11,618 nt of DNA, taken from the NCBI GenBank assembly GCA_964387585.1, contig CAYLWW010000049.1, positions 1-11,618 of the forward strand. Reading direction: 5' to 3'. The notes beneath the pieces are model-generated. The model was given only the letters and a program-made list of their open reading frames with translations. It did no database searches and was not told the origin of the DNA. A program made the translations under genes and the position numbers. Below, in pieces: positions 1 to 7,059 of the stretch (its first letter is position 1; each line of letters opens with the position of its first letter). Source of the DNA: CAYLWW01 sp964387585. Its GTDB lineage: Bacteria > Pseudomonadota > Alphaproteobacteria > Rickettsiales > Midichloriaceae.

Positions 1-258
1 TTTGGATCCAAAACTTTCTTGTGCCAACTTTAAAACATGGCCAAGTTGTGATTATCGATAATGCTACCTTCCACAAATCAGAAAAAACTAAAAATCTCAT
101 TGAAAATGCTGGTTGCACAATTCTTTTCTTACCTCCTTATTCTCCTGATCTAAATCCCATCGAAACTTTTTGGGCTAATTTTAAAGCTAAAGTTAGAATC
201 AATAATTCATAATTTTAAAACTCTTTAGAAAGCCATAGATTTTGCTTTTAATATGTAA
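1..258 (+). pseudogene. IS630-family transposase, C-terminal remnant (cut by window edge)
   Basis: The reading frame is open from the window edge (codons from base 3) to a TAA at 210-212. It encodes the end of a DDE_3 (IS630/Tc1-mariner type) transposase, which cuts and joins DNA at TA sites. The second catalytic Asp is visible in VVIIDNATFHK and the catalytic Glu in PPYSPDLNPIETFW. After KVRI the frame breaks: a +1 shift at about 200 continues with IIHNFKTL, a TAG at 226-228, then KAIDFAFNM and a TAA at 256-258. This matches the usual IS630 C-terminus (..L..AIDYAF..), so the copy looks dead by a frameshift and a nonsense codon. The upstream part lies outside the window. It converges on the minus-strand gene ending at 298. 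The family assignment is firm; whether the element is full length upstream cannot be seen. Confidence 0.88.
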
Positions 259-297
259 ATTACTCAAACGATTCTACTATTAGTGTTTTTTATAAAA

Positions 298-918
298 TTA
301 AACATTTTCATTTAATACTACATGAGGCACTGATTTACCTGAGGCATTGTTAGCTTTTATTGCTTTATTGTTATAACCTCTGAATTGCTCTTTTTCTTCA
401 TTTACACTTAAGGTAATACTTTCGATAATTTTATCAGTAATAAATTTTTTTCTTTTAATTTGATCGAAATTTTTTTCAGCAGAAGCATGAAGTTTACGAA
501 GCAGTTCTTTTATGCGTTGTTTTTGTTGTGAGATATCATCGATTGGTTTTATTATTATACTATTATCGTCTTCCTTTCCTACGTTTACAGATATTCTGTT
601 GTTAGCGTTTATTTTTTGCTTTTCATTCTCAATTGCTTTACCATCTGCTAAGTAAGAAACTATTAATCTGCTTTGCCACTCAAGAAAATTGATAATATCA
701 CTTTTTTTCTCAATAAATTCTGAAAGGTTTAGGGGCTTATCTTTTATACTATATTTTTCAATCTCAACTGTTTCTTTATCTAATACTTCTATTAACTTTT
801 CTAAAGCTAGCTCTACTAGGTTGGGATCAAAAGCAGTAAAATTATCTTCATTATTACTTTCTTGGTTTTGCGTTAAAGAATCACTTTGGGTAAGTTGATT
901 TGATATTTTTTCAGTCAT
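298..918 (-). CDS. Hypothetical protein, possible FlgN-like flagellar export chaperone
   Basis: This is a 206-residue soluble protein with no signal peptide or membrane segment. Residues 1-30 are polar and probably disordered. Residues 34-105 and 128-178 are strongly helical and charged. A helix with paired Glu/Lys (LEKLIEVLDKETVEIEKY) is followed by LNLSEFIEKKSDIINFLEW and later by RIKELLRKLHASAEKNFDQIKRKK, ending in RGYNNKA at 180-186 and a polar tail. The order of helix with E, helix with K and L, long amphipathic helix, then a short Y-G-like end resembles FlgN, the cytoplasmic chaperone of hook-associated proteins. That is a pattern judgement, since the sequence carries no diagnostic motif and FlgN proteins are usually nearer 140 residues. 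It starts 22 bp after pssA ends, so the two are probably co-transcribed. A flagellar cap gene lies in the same window, which supports the idea. Treat it as hypothetical otherwise. Confidence 0.6.
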   Translation of the reverse strand: MTEKISNQLTQSDSLTQNQESNNEDNFTAFDPNLVELALEKLIEVLDKETVEIEKYSIKDKPLNLSEFIEKKSDIINFLEWQSRLIVSYLADGKAIENEKQKINANNRISVNVGKEDDNSIIIKPIDDISQQKQRIKELLRKLHASAEKNFDQIKRKKFITDKIIESITLSVNEEKEQFRGYNNKAIKANNASGKSVPHVVLNENV

Positions 919-940
919 TGCTTAGCCTGTTAAATATTTA

Positions 941-1786
941 TTATATTTCTATGTTTTTATTATAATGATTTATCAACTTTTTCATCATGATATGGTAGTA
1001 TATTATCCCTATTATAATGGAAGATACATAAGAAAATATTAATATAGGTAATACTAACCATGGGCTAATTATTATACTTACTATTAGTATCCAAACAAAA
1101 AGTAATACTAGTGGTATATTTCTAGGGGCAACCTTAATATACTTACCTGCAAATACAGGCACCTTGCTGATCATCAACCAGCCTACTAACAAAGTGTATA
1201 TCGCTATAAATATTGGCGATAATACCGAATTCTCTAATATCTTAAAAGTGAATATCATTGGTGTTAATGATAATACTGCTGCGGCAGGCATTGGCAATCC
1301 TAAGAAAAAATTTTTTTTATGCTTATTAATAAGAGGCCTATTGCTGCTTTTATGATGGGTTATTTTCTGTATATCGTGAATATGTGGAGTATTGTTTGAT
1401 GTAGAAGTTGTAATGTTTTGCACATTAAATCTTGCTAAACGTAAGGCTGAGCAGCTTATATATATTAGAATAACAGCCCAACCTATGTACGAGATTTGAT
1501 TTAAAGACCAAAGATATATAACTATTCCTGGTGCAACACCAAAACTAACTAAATCAGCTAAAGAATCTAAATGCGCACCGAATTCAGAAACTGAATTTAA
1601 AAAACGAGCTACTCTCCCATCTATCCCATCCATAAAACAAGCTGATAAAATTAACGATACAGCTATATTAAAATGTCCATCCAATGCATAACGTACCGCA
1701 GTTACTCCTAAACACAAAGCTATGATGGTAATCACACTAGGAAACAAACGATATAAAGGAATGAAAGTAACTTTTTTCTTGGCCAT
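941..1786 (-). CDS. pssA: CDP-diacylglycerol--serine O-phosphatidyltransferase
   Basis: PssA joins CDP-diacylglycerol and serine to make phosphatidylserine, the precursor of phosphatidylethanolamine, in the inner membrane. The full CDP-alcohol phosphotransferase signature is present: D53, D56-G57, A60-R61, G70, D74 and D78, in the order D-x2-DG-x2-AR-x8-G-x3-D-x3-D. Hydrophobic segments lie at about 15-35, 40-52, 83-95, 100-115, 165-180, 185-205 and 220-260, as expected for a polytopic enzyme. The family landmark (N)FF.GLP.PAAA is at 159-170. A polar stretch of about 35 residues (124-158, rich in Asn, His, Ser, Lys) sits between LARFNVQ and NFFLGLP, where relatives I know have a shorter loop. 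It lies 51 bp after murA and 22 bp before the FlgN-like gene. No phosphatidylserine decarboxylase gene is adjacent. The ATG start has only a distant AAGAGA as possible ribosome site. Confidence 0.96.
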   Translation of the reverse strand: MAKKKVTFIPLYRLFPSVITIIALCLGVTAVRYALDGHFNIAVSLILSACFMDGIDGRVARFLNSVSEFGAHLDSLADLVSFGVAPGIVIYLWSLNQISYIGWAVILIYISCSALRLARFNVQNITTSTSNNTPHIHDIQKITHHKSSNRPLINKHKKNFFLGLPMPAAAVLSLTPMIFTFKILENSVLSPIFIAIYTLLVGWLMISKVPVFAGKYIKVAPRNIPLVLLFVWILIVSIIISPWLVLPILIFSYVSSIIIGIIYYHIMMKKLINHYNKNIEI

Positions 1787-1837
1787 CTAATTTTTGCAAA
1801 TTCTCTTATTATTTATTATACAATCTAGTTAGTATAT

Positions 1838-3172
1838 TTATATACCTAACCTTTCTATTACTAAATTTGTATTAGCTAACTTAATAGCTAAATTACCGTA
1901 ACCACGCTCTATTTGCTCCACTGATACTAAAGTTGTTGTTCCTTTTGCTAAAGCTGCAGCAACTAAATAAGCTAGCCCAGCTCTGATATCAGGAACAAAT
2001 ATAGGTTCCTCTATAGCAACTAAAGGCGTTGGTCCATGAATTAAAGCACTATGACCATAATCATGTCCCTTATAGCGGCAAGGTAATGATCCCAAGCACC
2101 CTTTAACAACTTGCGCTTTAGCTCCTAACTTGTTCAAAACGTCTAAGTAACCAAATCGTTGTTCATGAACTGTTTCATGTATAACAGATATACCCTCAGC
2201 TTGAGTCAATAAAGTACCGAACGGTTGTTGCCAATCTGTTGAAAATCCTGGATGAACATCAGTTTCAATCATAACATGAGAAAGTTTACGTTCTCGATAA
2301 AATTCTATCACATCAATATCAATTAATTTATATCCTCCTCCTACTAAACTATAATAAGATAAAAAATTCCCTAACAAATCTGGTCTAACACCGGAAACTT
2401 TTATTTTTCCATCAGAAGCGCATGCTAAAACAGCCCATGAAGCAGCTTCTATCCTATCACCGATTATATGCATATTGGCTCCCCTGAGCTTTTCTACCCC
2501 ATGAACTATCAATTTTCTATCAGAACTTAAAAATATAATAGCTCCCATAGATTTCAGCATAGTAATTAATTCCATAATTTCTGGTTCAACAGCAATATTA
2601 TGGATTACACTAGTACCTTTAGCTAAAACACTTAAAAACAAACAAGTTTCTGTAGCTCCAACTGATGGATAAGGTAAGTGAATATGGCAGCCTAACAGAC
2701 TGGAATTTCTATAAGCAATATATTTATTATCTTCCTTTTTAACTGTAGCGCCAAACTGCTCTAAGGCCTTTATATGAAAATCAACATTTCGTCTACCTAT
2801 ATCATCGCCTCCTACTATAGGAACTAAAGCTGTACCAAACTTATGTAATAGAATGCTAAGTAGTAAAATAGGTATTCTATTTGTCCTAGAATCAGGTAGA
2901 GAAACATGAGATTCCTGAAGCATACTAGGGTTGATTTCTATAGTATTATTACCTATCCATTTCACCTCTACCCCAGCCGAACGAAGCATATGCTCTGTTA
3001 TCTCTACATCACCAATATTAGGAACATTATGGAGGTATGTTATATCATCGCTTAAAAGCGAAGCAACCATGGCTTTAGTAACAAAATTTTTTGCGCCCAT
3101 ACAAGATATAGAGCCCATAATAGGTTCCCCGCCTTTAACCTTGTACGCTAGTTTATGATTATCAAAATACAT
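1838..3172 (-). CDS. murA: UDP-N-acetylglucosamine 1-carboxyvinyltransferase (Asp-type active site)
   Basis: MurA transfers enolpyruvate from PEP to UDP-GlcNAc in the cytoplasm, the first committed step of peptidoglycan synthesis. The EPSP-synthase fold is recognisable across all 444 residues. K28-N29 in MGAKN match the substrate-binding Lys-Asn, D313 in FSTDWQQP matches the general-base Asp, R397 in DIRAG matches the PEP-binding Arg, and IERGY is at 421-425. The active-site loop reads GGDDIGRRNVDFH (121-133). The usual GGC.IG has Cys, and here D123 takes its place. In mycobacteria and chlamydiae the same Cys-to-Asp change keeps activity and gives fosfomycin resistance. The length exceeds the common 417-420 residues. 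The TDWQQP form is unlike the PTDMQAQ of most Proteobacteria, so a paralogous subfamily or transfer is possible. It has its own 157-bp upstream gap, then pssA follows after 51 bp. No Shine-Dalgarno site is visible. Confidence 0.94.
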   Translation of the reverse strand: MYFDNHKLAYKVKGGEPIMGSISCMGAKNFVTKAMVASLLSDDITYLHNVPNIGDVEITEHMLRSAGVEVKWIGNNTIEINPSMLQESHVSLPDSRTNRIPILLLSILLHKFGTALVPIVGGDDIGRRNVDFHIKALEQFGATVKKEDNKYIAYRNSSLLGCHIHLPYPSVGATETCLFLSVLAKGTSVIHNIAVEPEIMELITMLKSMGAIIFLSSDRKLIVHGVEKLRGANMHIIGDRIEAASWAVLACASDGKIKVSGVRPDLLGNFLSYYSLVGGGYKLIDIDVIEFYRERKLSHVMIETDVHPGFSTDWQQPFGTLLTQAEGISVIHETVHEQRFGYLDVLNKLGAKAQVVKGCLGSLPCRYKGHDYGHSALIHGPTPLVAIEEPIFVPDIRAGLAYLVAAALAKGTTTLVSVEQIERGYGNLAIKLANTNLVIERLGI

Positions 3173-3292
3173 GCTTTTGTTGCTTTTAGCTTTTTATTAG
3201 TTTTTAAATATTTTAATTTAATAACTTTATGATATGAACTTGGTTAAGTTACTAAATTAATCTGTGAATGCATTCTTGGCTTTTTGTTTATT

Positions 3293-3310
3293 ATAATTTT
3301 TAAAAATTAT
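3293..3310. repeat. 18-bp perfect AT palindrome between mutase gene and murA
   Basis: The stretch ATAATTTTTAAAAATTAT is its own reverse complement. It lies in the 157-bp gap between the mutase stop and the murA start, about 20 bp past the mutase stop in the direction of transcription. The position would suit a weak terminator or a protein site, but with no G or C the hairpin would be unstable, and such palindromes arise by chance in DNA this AT-rich. The rest of the gap shows no clear promoter hexamers that I would defend. Confidence 0.25.
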
Positions 3311-3329
3311 TAATTTAATATATCGATAT

Positions 3330-4787
3330 TTATTTTAAAAATTTTAATAATTGCTCATAATTTAATTCTGGAGCTACTTTTTCTAGTCTTTTATACAGCA
3401 TTCTAATTAATCTGTATAGATTATCTTTATTATTGCTTTCAGCTAAAACTATAATGCAATCTTCAGTATTAGAGGGGCGTAACACCCATGAGCTGTGGGT
3501 ATCATGATACCGTATTCCATCTATACTCAGATAGTTTATTCCGTCTTTGTTTAAATCATTTTGAATTTGATTTACAATCTCAATCTTTTGCTTATCGTTG
3601 CAAGGTATTTTGATTTCATCTGTTATGAAGTTATCAGATATAATTTTGAGTATATCATTTATAATCTCTTTATTCTTTATATAAATAGCTAGTAAATAGC
3701 ATGCAGCAAAAATACCATCGTCAAAACCGTAATAATTTTCACCACAGAATATATGCCCGCTTACTTCTCCAGCAAGCAATGCTTTTTCCTCACGCATTTT
3801 ACGCTTAAGTAAAGAATGTCCTGTAGGTGAAAGTATAGGTATACCTCCCCATTCTGTTATTTTATTTATCACCAATTGACTAGCTTTAACGTCTAATATG
3901 ATTTTAGCATTTTTATTACGCGAAAGAAAATCATAAGCCATAATTAATAGAAGATAGTCTCCTCTAATTAACTTTCCATCTTGAGTAATCATTACGACTC
4001 TATCTCCATCACCATCAAAAGCTAAACCTAATTGGCAATTGAGTTCTAATACTGAGTTAATAGTGCTTGCTAAACTAGATGCGTTAGTATTTGGAGAACG
4101 GTTAGGAAAATTTCCATCAGGCTCGCAATTCATCAATATATGTTGACCAGGAATTTGTTTGACTAGAATTTTTACTAAATTAGAGCTAGCACCATTTCCA
4201 GCATCCCATAAGATTTTTATATCCTGATTATCTTTATTATTAGTATCATTATAAGCGAGATCAGTTTTATTTAATATAGTCTCTATGTATTGATTATCAA
4301 CGTTATAAAGCTCAATTGAATCTTGAGTTTTTAGTGTTTTATCTTTTACCTTATGATATTTACTTAAGTCATAAGATAAAATTTCTTTTATCTCTTTACC
4401 ATTTAAGCAATTACTACCTAACATCACTTTAAAACCATTATGCTCTGGACCATTATGAGATCCAGTAATCATTATACCAATACTAGGCTGTGGGAATAAT
4501 AATGGCAAATTAGTATGCATAGCAAAATAAAGCGCTGGGGTAGCAGTCATACCTAGTTCTATAACATAACATCCGTAATCAATAATTCCTTTACTTAAGA
4601 TCAGCTTTAAAGTTTCTGAACTATTTCTACAATCATATGCTATTAATATTGATGGTTTACTATTTGAATGATTTAAACTTAATGCATGGATAGCCATACA
4701 TGCACCTATGTGATAACCTTCTTTTTCAGTTAGATTTTGTCCCCAAATTCCTCTAATGTCGTATGCCCGTATTATATCAAAATTCAT
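3330..4787 (-). CDS. Phosphomannomutase/phosphoglucomutase (alpha-D-phosphohexomutase)
   Basis: This cytoplasmic enzyme interconverts hexose 6-phosphate and hexose 1-phosphate through a phosphoserine. All four family sites are present in order. YDIRG is at 9-13. The phosphoserine loop TGSHNGPEHNGFK has Ser110. The metal loop FDGDGDR has Asp258, 260 and 262. The sugar-specificity loop GEVSGH is at 340-345. The phosphate loop RPSNTED begins at 437. TGSHN and GEVSGH resemble the AlgC/ManB type that acts on both mannose and glucose phosphates, but specificity cannot be fixed from sequence. At 485 residues it is slightly longer than the usual 450-465. It starts 40 bp after pgk, so an operon pgk-mutase is likely. 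A ribosome site AAGAGAT lies about 9 bases before the ATG, inside a 12-bp tandem repeat. Its product probably feeds LPS or other surface sugars. Confidence 0.93.
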   Translation of the reverse strand: MNFDIIRAYDIRGIWGQNLTEKEGYHIGACMAIHALSLNHSNSKPSILIAYDCRNSSETLKLILSKGIIDYGCYVIELGMTATPALYFAMHTNLPLLFPQPSIGIMITGSHNGPEHNGFKVMLGSNCLNGKEIKEILSYDLSKYHKVKDKTLKTQDSIELYNVDNQYIETILNKTDLAYNDTNNKDNQDIKILWDAGNGASSNLVKILVKQIPGQHILMNCEPDGNFPNRSPNTNASSLASTINSVLELNCQLGLAFDGDGDRVVMITQDGKLIRGDYLLLIMAYDFLSRNKNAKIILDVKASQLVINKITEWGGIPILSPTGHSLLKRKMREEKALLAGEVSGHIFCGENYYGFDDGIFAACYLLAIYIKNKEIINDILKIISDNFITDEIKIPCNDKQKIEIVNQIQNDLNKDGINYLSIDGIRYHDTHSSWVLRPSNTEDCIIVLAESNNKDNLYRLIRMLYKRLEKVAPELNYEQLLKFLK

Positions 4788-4789
4788 TA

Positions 4790-4813
4790 TATTATCTCTT
4801 GTATTATCTCGTA
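4790..4813 (-). repeat. Two-copy 12-bp tandem repeat carrying duplicated GAGATAATA at the mutase ribosome site
   Basis: On the minus strand GAGATAATA occurs twice, 12 bp apart, in the 40-bp gap between pgk and the mutase start. The copy nearest the ATG provides the only Shine-Dalgarno-like purine stretch (AAGAGA). It looks like a small slippage duplication. A function is not shown. Confidence 0.45.
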
Positions 4814-4827
4814 TACTGTAATTATAA

Positions 4828-6141
4828 CTAGTTACTTTTTTCTGTATGTTTTATACGCTTTAAAGCTAAGACTCCAGGTAAATTATCATTCTCTAGCCAT
4901 TCTAAGAATGCTCCACCTCCTGTTGAAATATAGCTAAAGCCATTATTTAATCCTAATTCTGAAACGGTAGCTAAAGTATCGCCACCACCTATAACGCTAA
5001 TAATTTTTTTTGCTAAAGTGAGATTAGCTATAACAGAGGCTATTTCAGTAGTGCTTGTTCTAAATCGATAATCTTCCCAGTAACCAGCAGGTCCGTTCCA
5101 AATTACTAAATTAGACTTATTCAATATCTCTGTTATAGATGCCGTAGTCGATGGACCCAAATCTAGTATTTGAAAATTTTTATCACTTTGTTGAGATAAA
5201 TCAATACAATCAATTGTTTTTATCTCCATTGAATCGACTAAAGCAGTTACATCTTCGGGAATTATCACTTTACATCGATTAGGAGTATTGAGAAATTGCC
5301 TCACTTGTTCTAAGAAATCTTGCTCATAGAAAGAATTACCTATTTCGCATCCATTAGCTTTAAGAAAAGTATTAGCCATAGCACCAACTATTATTAAGTA
5401 ATCCACTTTTTTACTTAAAGAAAATATCAAAGGTAGTTTACTTGATATTTTTTTCCCACCTACAATGGCGGTGATTATTTTTTTATCAGAAATGAAAGTA
5501 TTATCAAATGATTTACCTAAATGATTTTCTAATTCATTAAGCTCTTTTAAAAGACTAAACCCCACATAGGAAGGTATAAAAGCTGGTATACCCACCATTG
5601 AACAATGCTTGCGGTGCGAGCAAGAGAATGCATCATTAACATAAATATCGCCTAAAGATGATATTTTTTCAGCAAAAACAATATCATTAGTGATTTCTCC
5701 TGGATAAAATCTTATATTTTCAAGCAACAATATTTCGCCTTGTTTAAGATTTTTCACCTCTGCAGATAGTTCATTACTACCAATCTTTAATGCACTAAAG
5801 CTTAGCTTATAATTATATTCTTTGAGTAAAAATTTTTCTATCTGTGGAAAAAAGTTTGCAAATGATAAATGTTGATTGTTTTGAGCTAGCTCTTCATAAT
5901 TATTGCCATTTTTAGGCTGACCAAAATGACTTAACAACACTACTTTTGCTTGTTGCTTAACTAAATAAGCTATTGTATCAATTGCACTTACTACCCTAGA
6001 ATAATCTGTTATATGATTTGAGTTGTCTATAGGAAGATTGAAATCAATACGTAATAATACTGTTTTGCCTATTAAGGGATAGCTTATATTATTAATACTC
6101 GATATATTATTACTATCTTCTACTGGAATCGTTTTTAACAT
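4828..6141 (-). CDS. pgk: Phosphoglycerate kinase
   Basis: Pgk interconverts 1,3-bisphosphoglycerate plus ADP and 3-phosphoglycerate plus ATP in the cytoplasm. Numbered from the chosen ATG, it shows VLLRIDFNLP (28-37, with D33 and N35), R49 in ITDYSRV, SHFGQP (71-76), ENIRFYPGE (141-149), VNDAFSCSHR (168-177), VGGKKISSK (227-235, ADP-site Lys), VGAMANTFL (252-260), WNGPAG (348-353), GGGDT (385-389) and TGGGAFLEW (407-415). The SHLGRP Arg is Gln75 here, an unusual change in the basic phosphate-binding patch. The frame stays open to a GTG at 6207, but that start would lie inside a 24-bp palindrome and add 22 non-homologous residues, so I prefer the ATG at 6139-6141. At 437 residues it is still longer than the usual 390-400, mainly from the N-terminus. 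It heads the minus-strand cluster, with the mutase 40 bp downstream. Confidence 0.95.
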   Translation of the reverse strand: MLKTIPVEDSNNISSINNISYPLIGKTVLLRIDFNLPIDNSNHITDYSRVVSAIDTIAYLVKQQAKVVLLSHFGQPKNGNNYEELAQNNQHLSFANFFPQIEKFLLKEYNYKLSFSALKIGSNELSAEVKNLKQGEILLLENIRFYPGEITNDIVFAEKISSLGDIYVNDAFSCSHRKHCSMVGIPAFIPSYVGFSLLKELNELENHLGKSFDNTFISDKKIITAIVGGKKISSKLPLIFSLSKKVDYLIIVGAMANTFLKANGCEIGNSFYEQDFLEQVRQFLNTPNRCKVIIPEDVTALVDSMEIKTIDCIDLSQQSDKNFQILDLGPSTTASITEILNKSNLVIWNGPAGYWEDYRFRTSTTEIASVIANLTLAKKIISVIGGGDTLATVSELGLNNGFSYISTGGGAFLEWLENDNLPGVLALKRIKHTEKSN

Positions 6142-6185
6142 AAGTTGCAAATATATAACTGTAATAAAATTATTATGAATAACAC

Positions 6186-6209
6186 AGGTGATAGTGTACA
6201 CTATCACCT
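6186..6209. promoter_or_regulatory. 24-bp perfect palindrome in the divergent pgk/yhhQ intergenic region (candidate operator)
   Basis: The half-site AGGTGATAGTGT is followed directly by its exact reverse complement, with no spacer, giving a 24-bp perfect palindrome. It lies 44 bp before the preferred pgk start and 87 bp before yhhQ, and is GC-richer than its surroundings. No gene transcribes toward it from either side, so a terminator role makes little sense. A homodimeric repressor site controlling one or both divergent genes is the best reading. The cognate regulator is unknown, and I do not recognise the half-site. Confidence 0.6.
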
Positions 6210-6284
6210 AAAATATATAAATAAAAACTCAAAATATAGTATTTAATTGTTAAGCGTTTAATAAAAATTATTCAGAAAATTAAT

Positions 6285-6289
6285 AGGAA
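6285..6289 (+). promoter_or_regulatory. Ribosome binding site of yhhQ
   Basis: AGGAA lies 7 bases before the ATG at 6297. It is one of the few clear Shine-Dalgarno sites in the window and fixes the yhhQ start. Confidence 0.65.
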
Positions 6290-6296
6290 ACAAAAT

Positions 6297-6944
6297 ATGA
6301 GAAACGAAGAAAAAACCTATAGTGTATTATCAACGTTATTTGCAGTATTAATTGTTACAGGCAATCTAATTTACCAAAAGTTCGTATACTTGCCTATCAA
6401 ATCTATTTATACATTTGAATTATCGGTTGGAGCTATAATATACCCTCTAACCTTTTTATTAACTGATTTAGTAGCTGAATTTTATGGTAAGGAAAAAGCC
6501 AGATTTTGTGTAAAATTAGGCATTGCTATGAATATTACAGTGATGCTTATAGTGATGCTAGCTAACCAATTAGAGGCGACTAATTGGTCTAAAATTAGTG
6601 ATGAACAATTTAATAAAGTATTTGGATTTTATGGAGTAGCTTTTATCGGTTCTATCATAGCAAATTACATAGCTCAATCTATAGATATATTACTGTATTT
6701 ATCAATACGTAAAATTACAGGTAATAGACTATTATGGCTTAGAAATAATCTCAGCACAGCAATATCGTTATTGATTGATACATTTATTGTAGTAAGTTTT
6801 CTGACTTTATTTAAGATTTTACCTCAAGAGCAGTACATTACATTGATGTTTAATAGTTATGTATTTAAGCTATTTTTTACAATTTGCAGTACCCCGATAT
6901 TTTATATAGGAGTAAGTGTAATTAAAAAATTTAATTATACTTAA
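6297..6944 (+). CDS. yhhQ: Queuosine precursor transporter, VUT/YhhQ family
   Basis: YhhQ-family proteins are inner-membrane carriers that import queuosine precursors (preQ0, preQ1 or queuine, depending on species) for modification of tRNA position 34. The 215-residue protein has about six hydrophobic segments (8-28, 38-58, 72-90, 110-135, 152-172, 184-206). The family core is clear: LLTDLVAEFYGKEKAR (54-69), IANYIAQSIDILLYLSIRK (121-139) and WLRNNLSTAISLLIDTFI (147-164), with the conserved Asp residues within the membrane. Length is normal. No queuosine biosynthesis or tgt gene is nearby, and no preQ1-type riboswitch is visible in the leader. It faces away from pgk across the 24-bp palindrome and is followed after about 100 bp by the flagellar cap gene, probably a separate unit. 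In an intracellular bacterium the substrate may come from the host; that part is inference. Confidence 0.9.
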   Translation: MRNEEKTYSVLSTLFAVLIVTGNLIYQKFVYLPIKSIYTFELSVGAIIYPLTFLLTDLVAEFYGKEKARFCVKLGIAMNITVMLIVMLANQLEATNWSKISDEQFNKVFGFYGVAFIGSIIANYIAQSIDILLYLSIRKITGNRLLWLRNNLSTAISLLIDTFIVVSFLTLFKILPQEQYITLMFNSYVFKLFFTICSTPIFYIGVSVIKKFNYT

Positions 6945-7059
6945 TATTAAAAATTATATGAAAATTTGGTATAGCTTTAATAAGAAATTAGTTGTTTCTT
7001 TTGAATAGAAAGCTTATTATGATGTGAGGTAAAAAACAATTTTATTGAGTTTATTCAAA

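Noticed and set aside
689..898. Plus-strand open frame of 69 codons opposite the FlgN-like gene
   Set aside because: It is a shadow of the minus-strand coding sequence, with no ribosome site or recognisable protein pattern.
1838..3172. AroA (EPSP synthase) instead of MurA
   Set aside because: The fold is shared, but the GGDDIGRRNVD loop, FSTDWQQP, DIRAG and IERGY motifs are MurA positions.
6210..6296. Possible preQ1 riboswitch upstream of yhhQ
   Set aside because: The leader is short and AT-rich, with no aptamer-like C-rich stem or conserved A-rich tail that would fit a preQ1 class; only a ribosome site is visible.
6961..7020. Inverted TAATAAG/CTTATTA before fliD as a terminator or promoter element
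   Set aside because: Seven AT-rich bases per arm with a long loop and no T-run or sigma-28-like hexamers; chance is likely in this composition.
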